DNA of 64,000 bases, from NCBI GenBank assembly GCA_030063045.1, contig JAQSEB010000073.1:1-64000 (forward strand), read 5' to 3'. Shown piece by piece: positions 35,575 to 48,600 of the stretch (positions are counted from its first letter, which is position 1; each line of letters starts with the position of its first letter). Made by a program: the position numbers and the translations under genes. The stretch comes from Pratylenchus scribneri. Lineage: Eukaryota; Nematoda; Chromadorea; Rhabditida; Pratylenchidae. The notes beneath the pieces were generated by a model, which worked only from the letters and a program-made list of their open reading frames with translations, did no database searches and had not been told where the DNA came from.

Positions 35575-36400
35575 CTATAACTCAATCGATAAATCTCGTG
35601 AAGACCCATTGGATGATATATAATTTGTCGTATTTTGCTTAAATATTAGAGGTAAATCGTTTAAACCGTTGGGGTCGGTTTAGTATGTGGTCCCAGGCTT
35701 TGGAGCATGTATGATATACCATTCGACTCCTCTCATCATGGGGAGTACGGATTTGAAAAAATTTCTTGCCGGAGCCTTCTAGGAAAAAAGTTACATTATG
35801 CTAAAGAAGCAAACAATGTAAAAGTGAAGGGTCCCCCCTATAGGTCGAAAATTTTTGAAATTTTTTTGGCAAAATTACACCCGGGCGATATGTTAGACTT
35901 CTTTAAGACTCCTATGCTCCGAGCCCCTAATCCCTAACCCTAGCCCCAACCCTAATCCTAACCCCTAAACTTAGCCCCTACTCTGAAACAAAAATGGCAA
36001 TAACTTTTTTATTTTTCGGTTTTATGCGAAACCAATGGCAGATTCGGACTCCTCTCATCGAGACGCGTCGATCGAGCTATAATTTGACCGAAAAAATTTC
36101 AAAAATTTTTTGAGTTTCGACCCAAAGGGGGGACCCTTTGCTTTTTCAAATTTCATCATATTGTAACTTTTTTCCTAGACTCCTCCGGCAAGAAATTTTT
36201 TCTGATTCGTACTCCCCATGGTGAGAGGAGGCGAATGGTATATCATACATGCCCCAAAGCCTGGGACCACATACTAAACTACAACCAAACCGTTTTTTAG
36301 CTTTCGGTTCAAAACTAATTTAAAATTGGCTAAATCATGACAAAAGATAAATTATATCAATCGATGCTTCTTGACAAGATCTATTGATTGGTTTAATAGT
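35575..36400. mobile_element. Foldback element nested in a foldback element
   Basis: The inner element (about 35,683-36,287) has arms of about 150 bp: GTTTAGTATGTGGTCCCAGG and GGCATGTATGATATACCATT-like words on the left (GAGCATG... in the actual copy), GACTCCTCTCATCATGGGGA, and their reverse complements on the right. The outer shell carries TTTAAACCGTT and ATCGATAAATCTCGTGAAGA on the left and matching words at 36,345-36,400 on the right, the same family as 21,650-21,905. The inner element therefore landed in the centre of an older one. No transposase is present. Confidence 0.75.
35925..35985. repeat. Telomere-like CCCTAA-type tract
   Basis: An imperfect run (CCCTAATCCCTAACCCTAG, CCCCAACCCTAATCC, TAACCCCTAAAC) in the central loop of the foldback element. 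The words are of the CCCTAA type, not the GCCTAA type known from many nematode telomeres. Partner tract of opposite sense at 62,237-62,335. Confidence 0.7.
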
Positions 36401-36680
36401 TTGGCGATCTAGGACAAATTTTTAAACATTTCAACATTTTTCCTACAAAATAAATATTCATTTTTTCATTAGACTAATTAGAGTTAATTGGGTTGAGTGA
36501 AAAAAAAAAGAAAATAAAGCCTATTCGATTAATTTATGTGATACAATGCAATAATAGATAGGTAATTCTTTGAGATGGAATAAAATACGTGGCTACTAAT
36601 TAAGTTGAGAATGGGGAGAAATATGCGCGAAGCAGGCCATTTTTCTGTAGCCATTTTAAAATTGATTGCGGTGAAACGAT

Positions 36681-39600
36681 CTAGTTTATTTTTTCCACCT
36701 GAATTGAAGCATAGCGCATCGTCGGTGGATGGTATTTGGAGGCCGTGACTTTAGCTGCTCGTATAAATTGCATTTGCTGGGAAATTCGATTGGAGCTTGG
36801 TGGGAATTGAAGAGGGAGGATCATTGCGCTCCGCGAGAAAATTATGAGAGGGAAAAAAGCGGATTTGCATGGAAATGAGGAGGGGATTGGCGAAAGAGAA
36901 TCGGGAGACTGGCTTGTCTGATGATGATAAAAATCAATAAGTAAAATCGGAAGAAGAAAATAAAAAAAAATTATGAGATGATGGAATTAATTTAAATTTA
37001 AATTATGAAGTCCAAAGAATTAGAAAATATTAAATTACCCTGATTTTTGTCCCCATTTTTGAGCTAAAAAGCAGGCAAATAATAAATTGATTACAAAAAA
37101 AAATAATCGCAAATATCCAAAGGAGCTATTGAGAGGGGAATAGATTGTTTCAATAGCCAAAAATTTAGTATCTGAAAACCATTCTTTTGGCCATAGCTTA
37201 GCAATAGTAAGCAATTAATTCAGGAAGGTGTGAGATAACAATCGAAAGTACTAAGAAGTCCTCTATCTTTTTTTTTTGATAATTTCTAATAATTTTAAAA
37301 TAAATCAAATTGTAGAGGAAACTTTGGGCTTTCCAATGGTTTATCGCTTTCCCCGATTGGTTATTGCCTTATTGAAATATGACTAAAGGAATAGCCTATC
37401 TTGACTAAAATGGCAGTACAGTACTTGAAAGCCCTTCTACTGATTAGAGCTTGAGGGTTGAAAAAGACCGGTGGGCCCAAATATAAAGACTCGAGAAGCA
37501 TGATGGTCAAAATGCTGGCTATTGGGCCAATTTAATTTTTAAACTGGTTGATGGCGAGCAAAAATAATATTTAATAAAACTTCTGGATATTTTGCCTATG
37601 GTTGGGTCAGATGTTTTTTCGCCTTCCACCAAAATGACCAAGTCGATGGGCCAGCGGACCAGAAAATTGGGCAATTTTTAGCCAACCCTCCTTTCTAATT
37701 TTTTGGTGCTGGGCTAAAGGAGATTTGTTAGTTTGGCGCAAAAAGGGCGAAGAAAAGGGGAAAATGGAAATTGGTTTAGGTCTTTTGGTTATTGGGTGGG
37801 GTGCCAGGCAGCACCAAAAACGAGCCCAAAGTCGGGAAAATATTTTAAAATAAGGCAACATTATCGCATTTTAAAAGGTATTCCCATCCAAATTATTAAC
37901 TTTGCTTTTATAAAATAGTAAAAAATTTGTAATATTTAAAGTACAAGGGACCCTCTAGTATAAATTTGTGGTAAAGCTGCTGTATCACATTATTAACATT
38001 TTATAGGTTATAAAATTAGTTATACAAATGATATTCAAAAGCAATAACTAATTTTGGATATTTAACCAGTTATAAATTAAAAACTAGCCAAAAAATTTAG
38101 TTAAACCAACAGTTTCATAACCAAATTTTGACTATAAATCAAATATACCTTTGAATATTATTTTTTAGCTAATTTTATGTTTAATAAAATGTTTTGTATA
38201 GCCATTTTACCATCATCGATCCCTATTCCCTAAACCATTTCATCCCCAATTGTCGTAAAATACCATGCCAAACAAAATTTTCCACCTTTTTCCTCACTTG
38301 ATTATTTCTCGCCATCTTTTGGGCTCCGATTTTCTCTGGTGAAACCACTTGGATGGGACGTTCTCGGCTGTTTATTCTTCGTTCCGGCTGTGTTCCTTCA
38401 AATTGGGCACGGCGTTCGGCACTCAATTTTCGGAGGGCTTCTTGACGAGCACGGCTCAGTTTTCGTATGTCGTCGATTCGTTCATTGACCTGTGAAGGAA
38501 TTATAGAAATTTATTTAAGACAGGCGGAATTATTCTAACCAAGCGGAATTAAAAATCAGAACAAGCGGAATTATTTTAACCAGGCGGAATTAATTATCAG
38601 AACAGGCGGAATTATCCTTATCCAGGCGGAATTATTCTAACCAGGCGGAATTATTCTTAACCAGGCGGAATTAATTATCAGAACAAGCGGAATTATTCTT
38701 AACCAGGCGGAATTAATTATCAGAACAGGCGGAATTATCCTTATCCAGGCGGAATTATTCTAACCAGGCGGAATTATTCTTGACCAGGCGGAATTATTCT
38801 TAACCAGGCGGAATTATTCTTAAACAGGCGGAATTATTCTTAACCAGGCGAAATTATTCTTGACCAGGCGGAATTATTCTAACCAGGCGGAATTATTCTT
38901 GACCAGGCGGAATTATTCTAAACAAACGGAATTATTCTAACTAGGAGGAATTAAAAATCAGAACAGGCGTAATTTTGCCTTCCTCTGAATTGGTAATTCG
39001 TTGTTGAGTTATGGCCCAAGGAATAACCAAGTATTCAAAAGTCCCATTTTGAATATTCTCATTCTTTTTAAAATTCACCTGCGCCAAAAGAGATGAAGTA
39101 TCGGTGTTGTTGGTCAAGAGAATCAAATCTTCATTTTGTTGAACTTTCACCAATGCATCCATCTTCAGTTGGTCTCCTTCGGCAAGAAAGTCGTCAAGAG
39201 TGGAGAGGGCGTGTTCGTAAATGGCCAAATTGTTGGAGCAACCAGCTGTAAGCAAATCTAATGGCGCAATCGAAAGTAATTCCACTCCACGGCGGCACCA
39301 ATCGTTGGCCTGTAAAGGAAATTAAGAAAATTAACAGTTTTTAGAAGGAGAGGAAAAGGTGGCAATTTGCAGGGTATTTTATTATGAATACATAAGATTT
39401 TGTGGTTGGGGAATAAAGTGGGATGTGTAAATGGCATTTTATGTGGGAAATGAGGGAAGACGGAAGAACACTCGGGCATAAAGGGAAGAAGAGACATGGA
39501 AATTTGTTACCATAGCCCTCTCAGCGGCATATTTACTTTTACAAATTTGAATAAAGCGATATTATTAAAATTACCGAAAAAATAATACATAAAGTCAAAA

Positions 39601-42600
39601 ATAATTATAATGGTTTAAAGGTTTATCCTATCTAAATTCATTAACCAATATACCCAAATTCGATAGAATTATTCAAAGCGTATTGAATAGTATATAATAA
39701 ATCATAATTTGATGAAAATTAATTAAGTTTGATTCATTATATCTAATAAGTCAAATCATTAACAAATGATTGATGAGGTCTATCAATTTGGTATAAAATT
39801 TTATGGTCTTGGATAAACTATTGAACTGTTAAATTTTTTTTTGTCAATTTCATATAAAAAATTGGATATATAAATGGCACTTTCTATGAAAAAGATCAAA
39901 GGATAATTGGACGGAAAGGAAGAATGAAAAGGAAATTTGCCTCTTCTGTCGCCATTAGGGACACAAACATTGGCCTTGGGCGAATGCGAATAAGTAGGCC
40001 TTGGGGACAAATTATGGAGCATAGAATCGATTTCCCAGAGGAAAATTTTGGGTGTAGGCAAATATTAACTTACAAAGAGTGAATATTCTGGGTTTAGTGG
40101 AAATGAACAAATAATAAGCTTTGAATATGAACCAAAAATGGGTGGGGGATGGGGAGGACGGAACTCCAGCAGCGGGGGCCTGCAGGTGAAAGAATTGATT
40201 AGGAAGGCAAACAATAGAAAGGGAATTTGCTATAAAGGCCTTCGTTCTTTGGAATGGCGGCTTTCCAACTTATTAATTAATTTTTCTTTTCTTTTTTTTA
40301 AAAAATAATTTTAGAGAAAAATTCGTTTTCATGTTAAAAAGAATATTATAAATAATTTGCTAATAAAAAAGAAAGTATTAATATAATATTTTTACAGTCC
40401 AGGGAAAATTGGCACACCTGAATTCTGATTCTGTGCAACTCTTTATTTTGTTAAATATTAATATTAAAAAATTTAGTAAGTTTGGGGTATTATTTTAGCC
40501 CGAATTAAGACGGTAATTAAAGAAAAATTACTTGATTTAATTAAATTTGTGAAAGGAAAGGCCAAAAAAGGCAAATATGTCAAAATTCGAAAGCAGTTTT
40601 CATTTTTGGCATTAATTAATTTTCTGGTAATTATATTTGATCAATTATTATAATGCACTGCAGAAAGAACTTAATTCAATGATATAAAAGTTTTACTGCG
40701 ATATTTGCGCAAAATTTGAACATCCGTATTCGAATTTTTCACATTCCCCTAAATTGCGTACCAATTGGCGGCATATCCTTCTTTCTTATTAAATTATGTG
40801 AAAATTTTTATGGGGAAGAAAGAAGAAGCTCTAAAGGCGAAAGGATGTTTGGGTGTTCGGCGATCCCCCATTTGTGCGATCTCACATTTCATTTCTTTCG
40901 GGGGACAGCCTTGAAGAAGGAAGCGGCTAATAAAATCAGTGGTGTGGAAGAAAATTCTCCCAAAAAATTCTCATCCCATTCCCAAATGTTCCAATTCGAT
41001 GCTCCCCTTTTTCATTTTGATTTTTTCCACCATTCGCCCCACGGCCTCATTGGCTTGCGGATATGTTCCCAGAGGTTTCGATGGAATTTATTTATTCGTT
41101 GCGGTTAAGCAAAAAAATTCCATCCAATCCAAAGTACGGAAGAATTATTTAAAGGTGTAAAATGTGTAATATTGGCAGCTAACCAATAATAAGTCTTATG
41201 ATGTATTGCTAAAATAATAAAAAAAATTCATATTAATAAATCAGCGGTTGGGGACAATTTATATAAGTAATGTTGAAAGTTGAATGGTCGCCTGCATTTG
41301 TTTTTTGTCCTATAATCATTGAGGCAATAATTAAGCTGGGAAAGCAATACATCGTTGGAAAGCCAAATGTCCTCTATCCCTTCTACAATTTTGCTTTTAA
41401 GATTTTGAATTTTAAAATAAATTATATATTATTATTAATTATTGAGTCTACTGAACCAGGTTTTATGAGGAAAAGCTGCTTAATTGTTTTCCATTATCAA
41501 AAAATATGAAGGCTATTTTTTAGAAGAATACTTTTAGTGCTACACCGCCTTCCCTAATTGGTTTAAGCGAATTATGGCAAAAAGAAGGGTGCCGGTACTC
41601 AATTAGGATTTAGGAATCCTTCTTTTTTTTCGCTAAAATCAGTTCCCCTATTAAAGGTGAATTTAGCATTTGCAATATTTTGGGATGAAAGAAAATTGTA
41701 GAAAATAAATATTCACAGAATTATAATTTTACCGGAACCAACTTTTTAAACCGTTAAACTTTTGCTGGTAAATTTTACGAAACGCGCCTGCACATCGCTG
41801 AAAATAAGGCCTATGAATGATTTATTATATTCTTCCACATTTGTGGTCTTCCCTTTTTACTCGTCGCTGTTTTGGCCAAAATTGCGGTTATTGATGAAAA
41901 GGGCCAGAAAAATAAGGGGAAATATGGTGGAAAAGGATGGATGAATGATTGAGTGGATGGGCGGCGATTATCATTGATTGCAGCATTTTCACGGGGGAAG
42001 TTTAAGTAAAAGTGTATAAATGTGGCTGGATGGAAAAGTAAAAATACAAAAAAGTTATTTTACAGCTAATTATGTGAAAATTTGAATTATTAGGTCATTT
42101 TACACACTAATAAGCTATGTTGGTTTTGTTAGAAGATATCGATTTGAGTTATAGCCATTTAATTTCGGTTAATGGTTAATCAGATATTTGGAGAGCTTTA
42201 AAAGCTTAACACCTTTTTTCATTCCGAAAGAAAATATTGATGGAATTATGACAATAAATTAAAATAATCAAATTTCATTTACCGAATATGCTGTAAAAAT
42301 AATTCGCATACATGGAAAAGAACGGGGAAAAAGACAACAAATGCGCATTTTGTGGTTAAGGGAATTTCATTTTTTAAATGGCCATAATCGCGTGCACCGA
42401 ACTGTCAAATGTGAATTTTATTGGGGAATATAATAAAGTGGATTTTTTCGGGTCGAAAAACAGAGAGGAAAAAATAAGTGAAAAAGAATAAAAAAAGAGT
42501 TTTAAATTAGTTGAAAACATTTTTGTTTACCTTTCCAATTTGGGCATGCATTGTTCGACTCAATTCCAACATTTTTGCCCTCTTTTCCAATGCTGTTTCC

Positions 42601-45600
42601 AATGCGCCGGCCATCCTTGTTAATTCCTCACATTTTGGCCCAACACTATCGCTTCCTTGCAACAATTCAGCCAATTCATTTCCATCTAGCTCAAGGCCTC
42701 TTTCCCGGAGTTTACGTGCCTCTAAGGCATCCGCCTTTAAAAGATTTGAATTTTCATTACAAATATACAATTTTTCCTGTCCTGAGGCAATCCTCAATAA
42801 TTCGCATTCTTTTTAAATTCGAAAATTCATAAAAAAAATTTGAAAATTTTTTTTGGGGAATGCGAATTCTAAATCTTATTGAATTGATTGCCTCATTTTT
42901 CCTCCCTCCCTAGCTTACTTCAGCAAGTTTCCGATATTCCTCATGTTCAATGGAGAGTTTTTCCACACTCGTCTCACTGTTGCCAACATCGTGATGATCT
43001 TCCAAATGAAGCATATGTTTGACAAAACAATTTTGTAACTGAAAATTTGGGAAATTTTATATTTATTTTTGATATGAGGATGAGGATTATCCATGTTTTA
43101 CGTCTATTTTACATATCGAAAAAGCGCTAAAGAAGAAAGCCCAAACACTTAAACCAAGAAAATCGTCCTATATTTCCACTTTCTTCGTCAAAATCAATAA
43201 TCCTCCATTTTCTCTCTATTCTCGCCCATAAGTATGCAAATTCTCAAAACTAGCCCGTTGGTGAGGGAAAGAGACAAACCGCCAATTGAATATTTGAATA
43301 GGCCGTTCTTTTGGCCTACAAGCTAAAACTCGACAAGGGCGCAACAAATTCAATAATGGAATATGCCAATGGAAAGTACTAAATTTTCTCTAAAAGGTGG
43401 CTTTTTCTAATTTTTGGAAATTAATAATTTTTGTAGAATAAAAGCGAATTATCCTCAGAAAATTTATGATAATTATATTCAAATATATTTATTTTTTAAG
43501 CTCCAATTTGTATAGGACACTATGGGTTCCAAATAATAAATTATTTCTCGTCGTGATAGGCCAAGAAGGAATATGGTACTCAATCAAAAAATAATCCAGG
43601 TACTCAAACATTGGTATCATGGATTTTGGTTTGTATGTTTCTCCACTAAATTCTCCATTTCCTTCCTAATCCTTCTATTTGCATAAAAAAGACATTTGTA
43701 GAAACTCAAGGCTAAAACTTTAACTTTTAAAATACATAAAATTTACTATGAAATAAATAATTATTTATTGGCAACATTTTGTAACTGAAAATATCTTATT
43801 TATTTAGATTGGTTACACAAATTTTTTCGATATTTTTACTCCTTAATTATAAGCCCTCACCTTCCTAAATTCATCCTCAAATCGCCGTAATTCCATACAG
43901 CACAGAAGTCTTTGCCTATGTTTCTGCCAGAAAGTATCGAAGCTCTTTTCTGTGTCCTGTAATTGGGCAATCTAAAAAAACATTATTATAAAAATATTAA
44001 TCAAAGAGTAAACAAAACCATTCGCTCAATTGCCATCACATTTTGGAGTCGACTTGGTGAAAGTTGTTCACTCAAAGGACTGAAAGTTAGAAAAAAATTT
44101 TATATGAATAAAAATGATGGTGATAATTGGTGATAAATTTGTATAGCATTTTGTTGGGCATAGAATTAACTACTAAGTAAATGATATCAAAAGCATGGGC
44201 CAATTTGAAATTTACCTAGTTGTGGCCAAAAAAATATCAAAAATAGTATAGAGAGTATTTAATACGTTTATAATTCATATTTTTATTCACAAAAAGATAG
44301 GAGAAAAAATTGAAATGGGAAAAAATTGGGTCGATCGCCCGCTTCATCGGAAAGCGAGGCACTTTTTGACATTTCTGTCCGGCTGATCTGCAGATTTAGA
44401 GTTGTGCAAGATGGGGACATGAATTAGAACTGCCCATCTTTCCCGCGTCACAAACACCGTCACCACTCACCACCACCACCACAAGATATAGGTTGAGAAG
44501 ATAGGTTGATAGCTTGATAGGTTCATCGCATTCAGCCAACGGCAAACGGGGCACAACATTCCTTTTGCCGTTGGTGAATACGGAACCGTGGTCACAACTC
44601 TCAGCCAGTGGGCGCCCTCCTCAGCCTTGGGGCACACCGGCCCAAGCGATCGACACAGAGGGCAAATTTTAAAAGTCGTATATATAGGATAGGGTGGAAT
44701 ATCCAATGAAATGTTTATGGGAAGTAGGCAGGGGATGGAATAAAGGGGAAGGAGGCAGCAAATTTTTTCCAAATTTAACATTCTGCCTCTCCTATTCTTT
44801 TGTATCTTTATCAAAAAGAAAGAAGGAAGGGAATTCGATGTGAGCAGAATATTTAATGTAACTTATTTTTATTTGTAAAATAATTCAATAAATTAAAAAT
44901 TTATTCCAAAGAATTATATTTTTTTAGTTAAATCAACGGATTTTCGGTCAAATTATGGCTAAAATTTAAATAAAAAACATTTTTTTTGATATCGTTTTAT
45001 AGCTAATTTTTATGCCCAAAATACTATATAAATTGTTCCACCAATTTTACCCCCATCGAATTCTAAATTCATTTTCTGCCTTACTTTTGATCCAATTGCC
45101 GGACTTGTCTCAATAATTGCATTCCTTTTCGTATGGAAATGCGAAAATCCTCCTTTATGGCATCCCTTTCCTGCTGTTGCAACTCCAATATTTTTCCAGT
45201 GCTTTGAACATCGTTTGGTAGTTCGGTTTCGCGAAGACACTTGCCAAATTCACTCAATGATTCTGCGATTACCCTTGCCGAACTTTTCATTCGTTCAATG
45301 TCCTGTGAAATTGAGGGGAAAAATGTTGAATAATTTTTCATATATTTATTATTTTTAGAGGGAATTAAATTACTTATTGATAGTGATATTTTATGGGCCA
45401 AAAATTGCCAGAAAACTCTTGAGAATATGCCAGTTGTAATTATTTGCGAAAACACCATTAATTATATGGATATAATTTAAAAATAATAAGAGTGGTTCAT
45501 GGCTTTTCCTACCTTCTTTCACAAACTAAATAATTAAATCTCGTCAATAGGCATTGAATGATATTATAATTTTATGACTAATCAAAATTAAAAGGCATTT

Positions 45601-48600
45601 AAATAGGTTATATTTTAAATTAATTTTCAAAAATTGTTAGATGATTAAAGGCCAAAACATTATCAACAATGCTTCTTTACAAGAGTTATCAATTGCTTTT
45701 GCTTACAAGGTTTATAGTACTGGAATAAAATTCTGAACAATTTTTTTCAACAAATTATATGTTTCCCATTTAATATTTCAACTAGCATATATTAAAATAT
45801 TTGCACCAATCAGCTGTACAATAAAAATAAAAATCCAACTTTAACAATTGCCATTTCAATTTGAACTAATTTCAGCGTCGAATCTCCGTTTCCAATTTTC
45901 TGTTGATTAGGATGATGGGGATGAGGAGGCCACGGAGATATGGAGGTGGTGATTCGACGAGGATATCGACGAATCCACTCGAATAAATCGCCATCGGATC
46001 CACGTTGCGTATAACTGATGTAAGTGGATGTGGAATGTGAAGAATGGGACAATGGTGACGATGGGGAGGCCGAAATGGGCGGCAATTGATGACGTTGGCC
46101 ACGAAGTGAGGTGAAGCCGCCCAGCCAATTTATTGTGGACATTTATTTTGTCAGATGGGTAATGTCTTAGGTTTTTAGCGGATTTAATTATGAGATAGAG
46201 ATATAATTACTACATAGAAATCCGATCAGAAATAGTGCCTGATCTTAAAGGTAAATTATTGTGAAAAATGGCACTTTTTTTTGATTTTTGGTGGATTATA
46301 TGAATTTTCCGTTTTTAGAATTTTTAAAAAATTTTCTGGTGACAACAGCAAGGACCATGGAGCCTTCTTTTTTTAAAGAATTATCAATTAGATTTTGTAA
46401 TAGTGAATATTTCATTTTTAGATAGAATTCACAAAAATAAAATTTCAAGATATTTTTATATAGTATACCCGATTTTTAGCAGATAATTCTAATTTTTGGT
46501 ACCATTTTCCTGATTTAGAAAATTTTTGATCGGATTTGCTGGAAGCACAATTTCGATGAGAAGTCAAAAAGGCAAATATGGACATATTCAGATTGAAAGA
46601 GGAGGATGTAGCCCTATTATCTCCTATCCCTCGAAAATCGGCTACTCAAAAGCTCTATTCAATGTCCAATTCAGATTGAAGCATTTTGATCCGCCGTCTC
46701 ACCAACTTGATGTGAGATTGTGATGTGACGGCAGTTTTCCCGTCATTTCATTCATTCATTCATTCATTCATTCATTCATTCATTCATGGTTTTCCTCTTT
46801 TTTCCATTCATAAATTCTGTTTTATTCAAATTCATCGCCAAATCTGCCTTATTTCCTCAATTGAATGGAGTGGCTCTCGAAAATCCCTCCGTCACATTTG
46901 TTTGTATGAAGATTATATGGAGTGAATGAAGGGATGTAGCAGCTTGGATTTTCCCATTTCGCGCACTTTTAAAAGAGGATATGAGGTCTGAATGTGGATG
47001 AGAGACGAATTTGAATGAAAATGATGTGGTTGGATTGAGGAAAAATATTTTATATTTATTTTTTGAAATATTTAAAAATTTACCATTCATAATTAAAATA
47101 TAAATTAAAAGATTGTTTGTGGATAATTTGGTGAAACAATAAAAGAATCCTAATTAGACAATTTTCTATATAATTTTTTGTAAAATTTGTATCCAAGTAT
47201 CCTTGTCCAAATAACCAATTCGAATTTTGCTCGATTTTTTCAGCAGATGCCCAAATATCTCTCATTTTATATAATTCTTATTATAGCACTTTTCATATGT
47301 ATTACTTTATTTTCCTCAAGTGAAATAAATGAATGAGTGGAACAATTTTTGATGAAAATAGAACAAAATAAACAATTAATGTTCCGATAGGGGAATCAAG
47401 GTAATTGATTATAAAGTAATTAGAATGTACAACTACAATTTTTGAGGATTTTTTTTGAAAAAGCTGATTGGTAAACAAAACAGTCTTATTTAGTTCTTTT
47501 TTTAATAGACCCATTAAATAATAGCTATTAATTTTGCTTTTGAAGATTTGTAAAATTCATTTTCAGTTTTCCTTTTGAGCTACTATTTTGAGACCCATCT
47601 GAAAGCCTTTTGGAACTCACAATTCTGTGTGCTGTCCATTCCACATGATTATGCCGAATGGTGCCGCCAATATCCATTGTTAATGAGTTCGGCTCAATGA
47701 AATCGTGCAATTCTGCCGTGTTTTGACAAATCAAAATCTGCAAATTGAATAATTCAAGAAATAAAAAGATCTAATTTTTATATAATTTTTAGAGCAAAAT
47801 TTTGTTTTAGCATTATACGGCTGACTTTTCTTTTTTTTTTGTTTAAAATTTTTAATTCATTGTTTTTGGGTTTTTGTTTTTTTATTTGATGACTCGAAAT
47901 TAGGCTTGAATTTATTAAAATAATTTAAAAATTAATTTATAGGATCAAAAATATTTTTAAAAATAAAGAAATCAAACAATGGGTTTATTTTTAAATAAGT
48001 TTTGATTCTTTTTAGTTCATTTTATTAAATTTTCTGATAAATTAAAATCTGCAAATGTAAAATAATTTTAGAAAAAAGATAAAAATTTTTCACAATTTCT
48101 TTAAAAAGATTGTTCTATTTTTTCAATAAGTTGTAATAATTAAAAATTTAATTTCCTTTTTTAATTTTTTGTTTAAATTTTTAATAATTATATGGCGTCC
48201 TTTCAGCACTTTTTAAATGATCACTCAAAATTCGGTAGAATTTTATGAAAATAATTTAAAAAATAATTTATAGGTTCAAAAATATTTTAAAAAAATAAAA
48301 ATTTAACAATGCGGATATTTATAAATTATTTGGATCTTTAAATCCTTTTATTATAATGTTCAATTCTAATGTTAATAATTTAAAAATCATATTAATAAAA
48401 TTGATTATTTTTGTACACAAATACATACAGTTATTTGGTGGAAATTAAAAATTTAATTTTTTGGCCTTAATATGGCCAATTGTTGCTTTTATAATTTATG
48501 ATTGGAATGTTCGATTGCATTTTTATGATGACTCAAAATTTAGCTGAAATTTATGAAAATAATTTAAAATTAATTTATGGGTTGAAAAAAATATTTTCTA

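Noticed and set aside
40716..41108. Plus-strand 130-codon frame in a RhoGEF intron
   Set aside because: No domain, no splice context, irregular composition.
44467..44814. Minus-strand 115-codon frame
   Set aside because: No acceptor or donor in the phases needed to join neighbouring RhoGEF exons.
47080..47265. Minus-strand 61-codon frame (MRDIWASAEKIEQ...)
   Set aside because: The flanking exons 47621 and 45302 already join perfectly in phase and by homology; this lies in the intron with no needed role.
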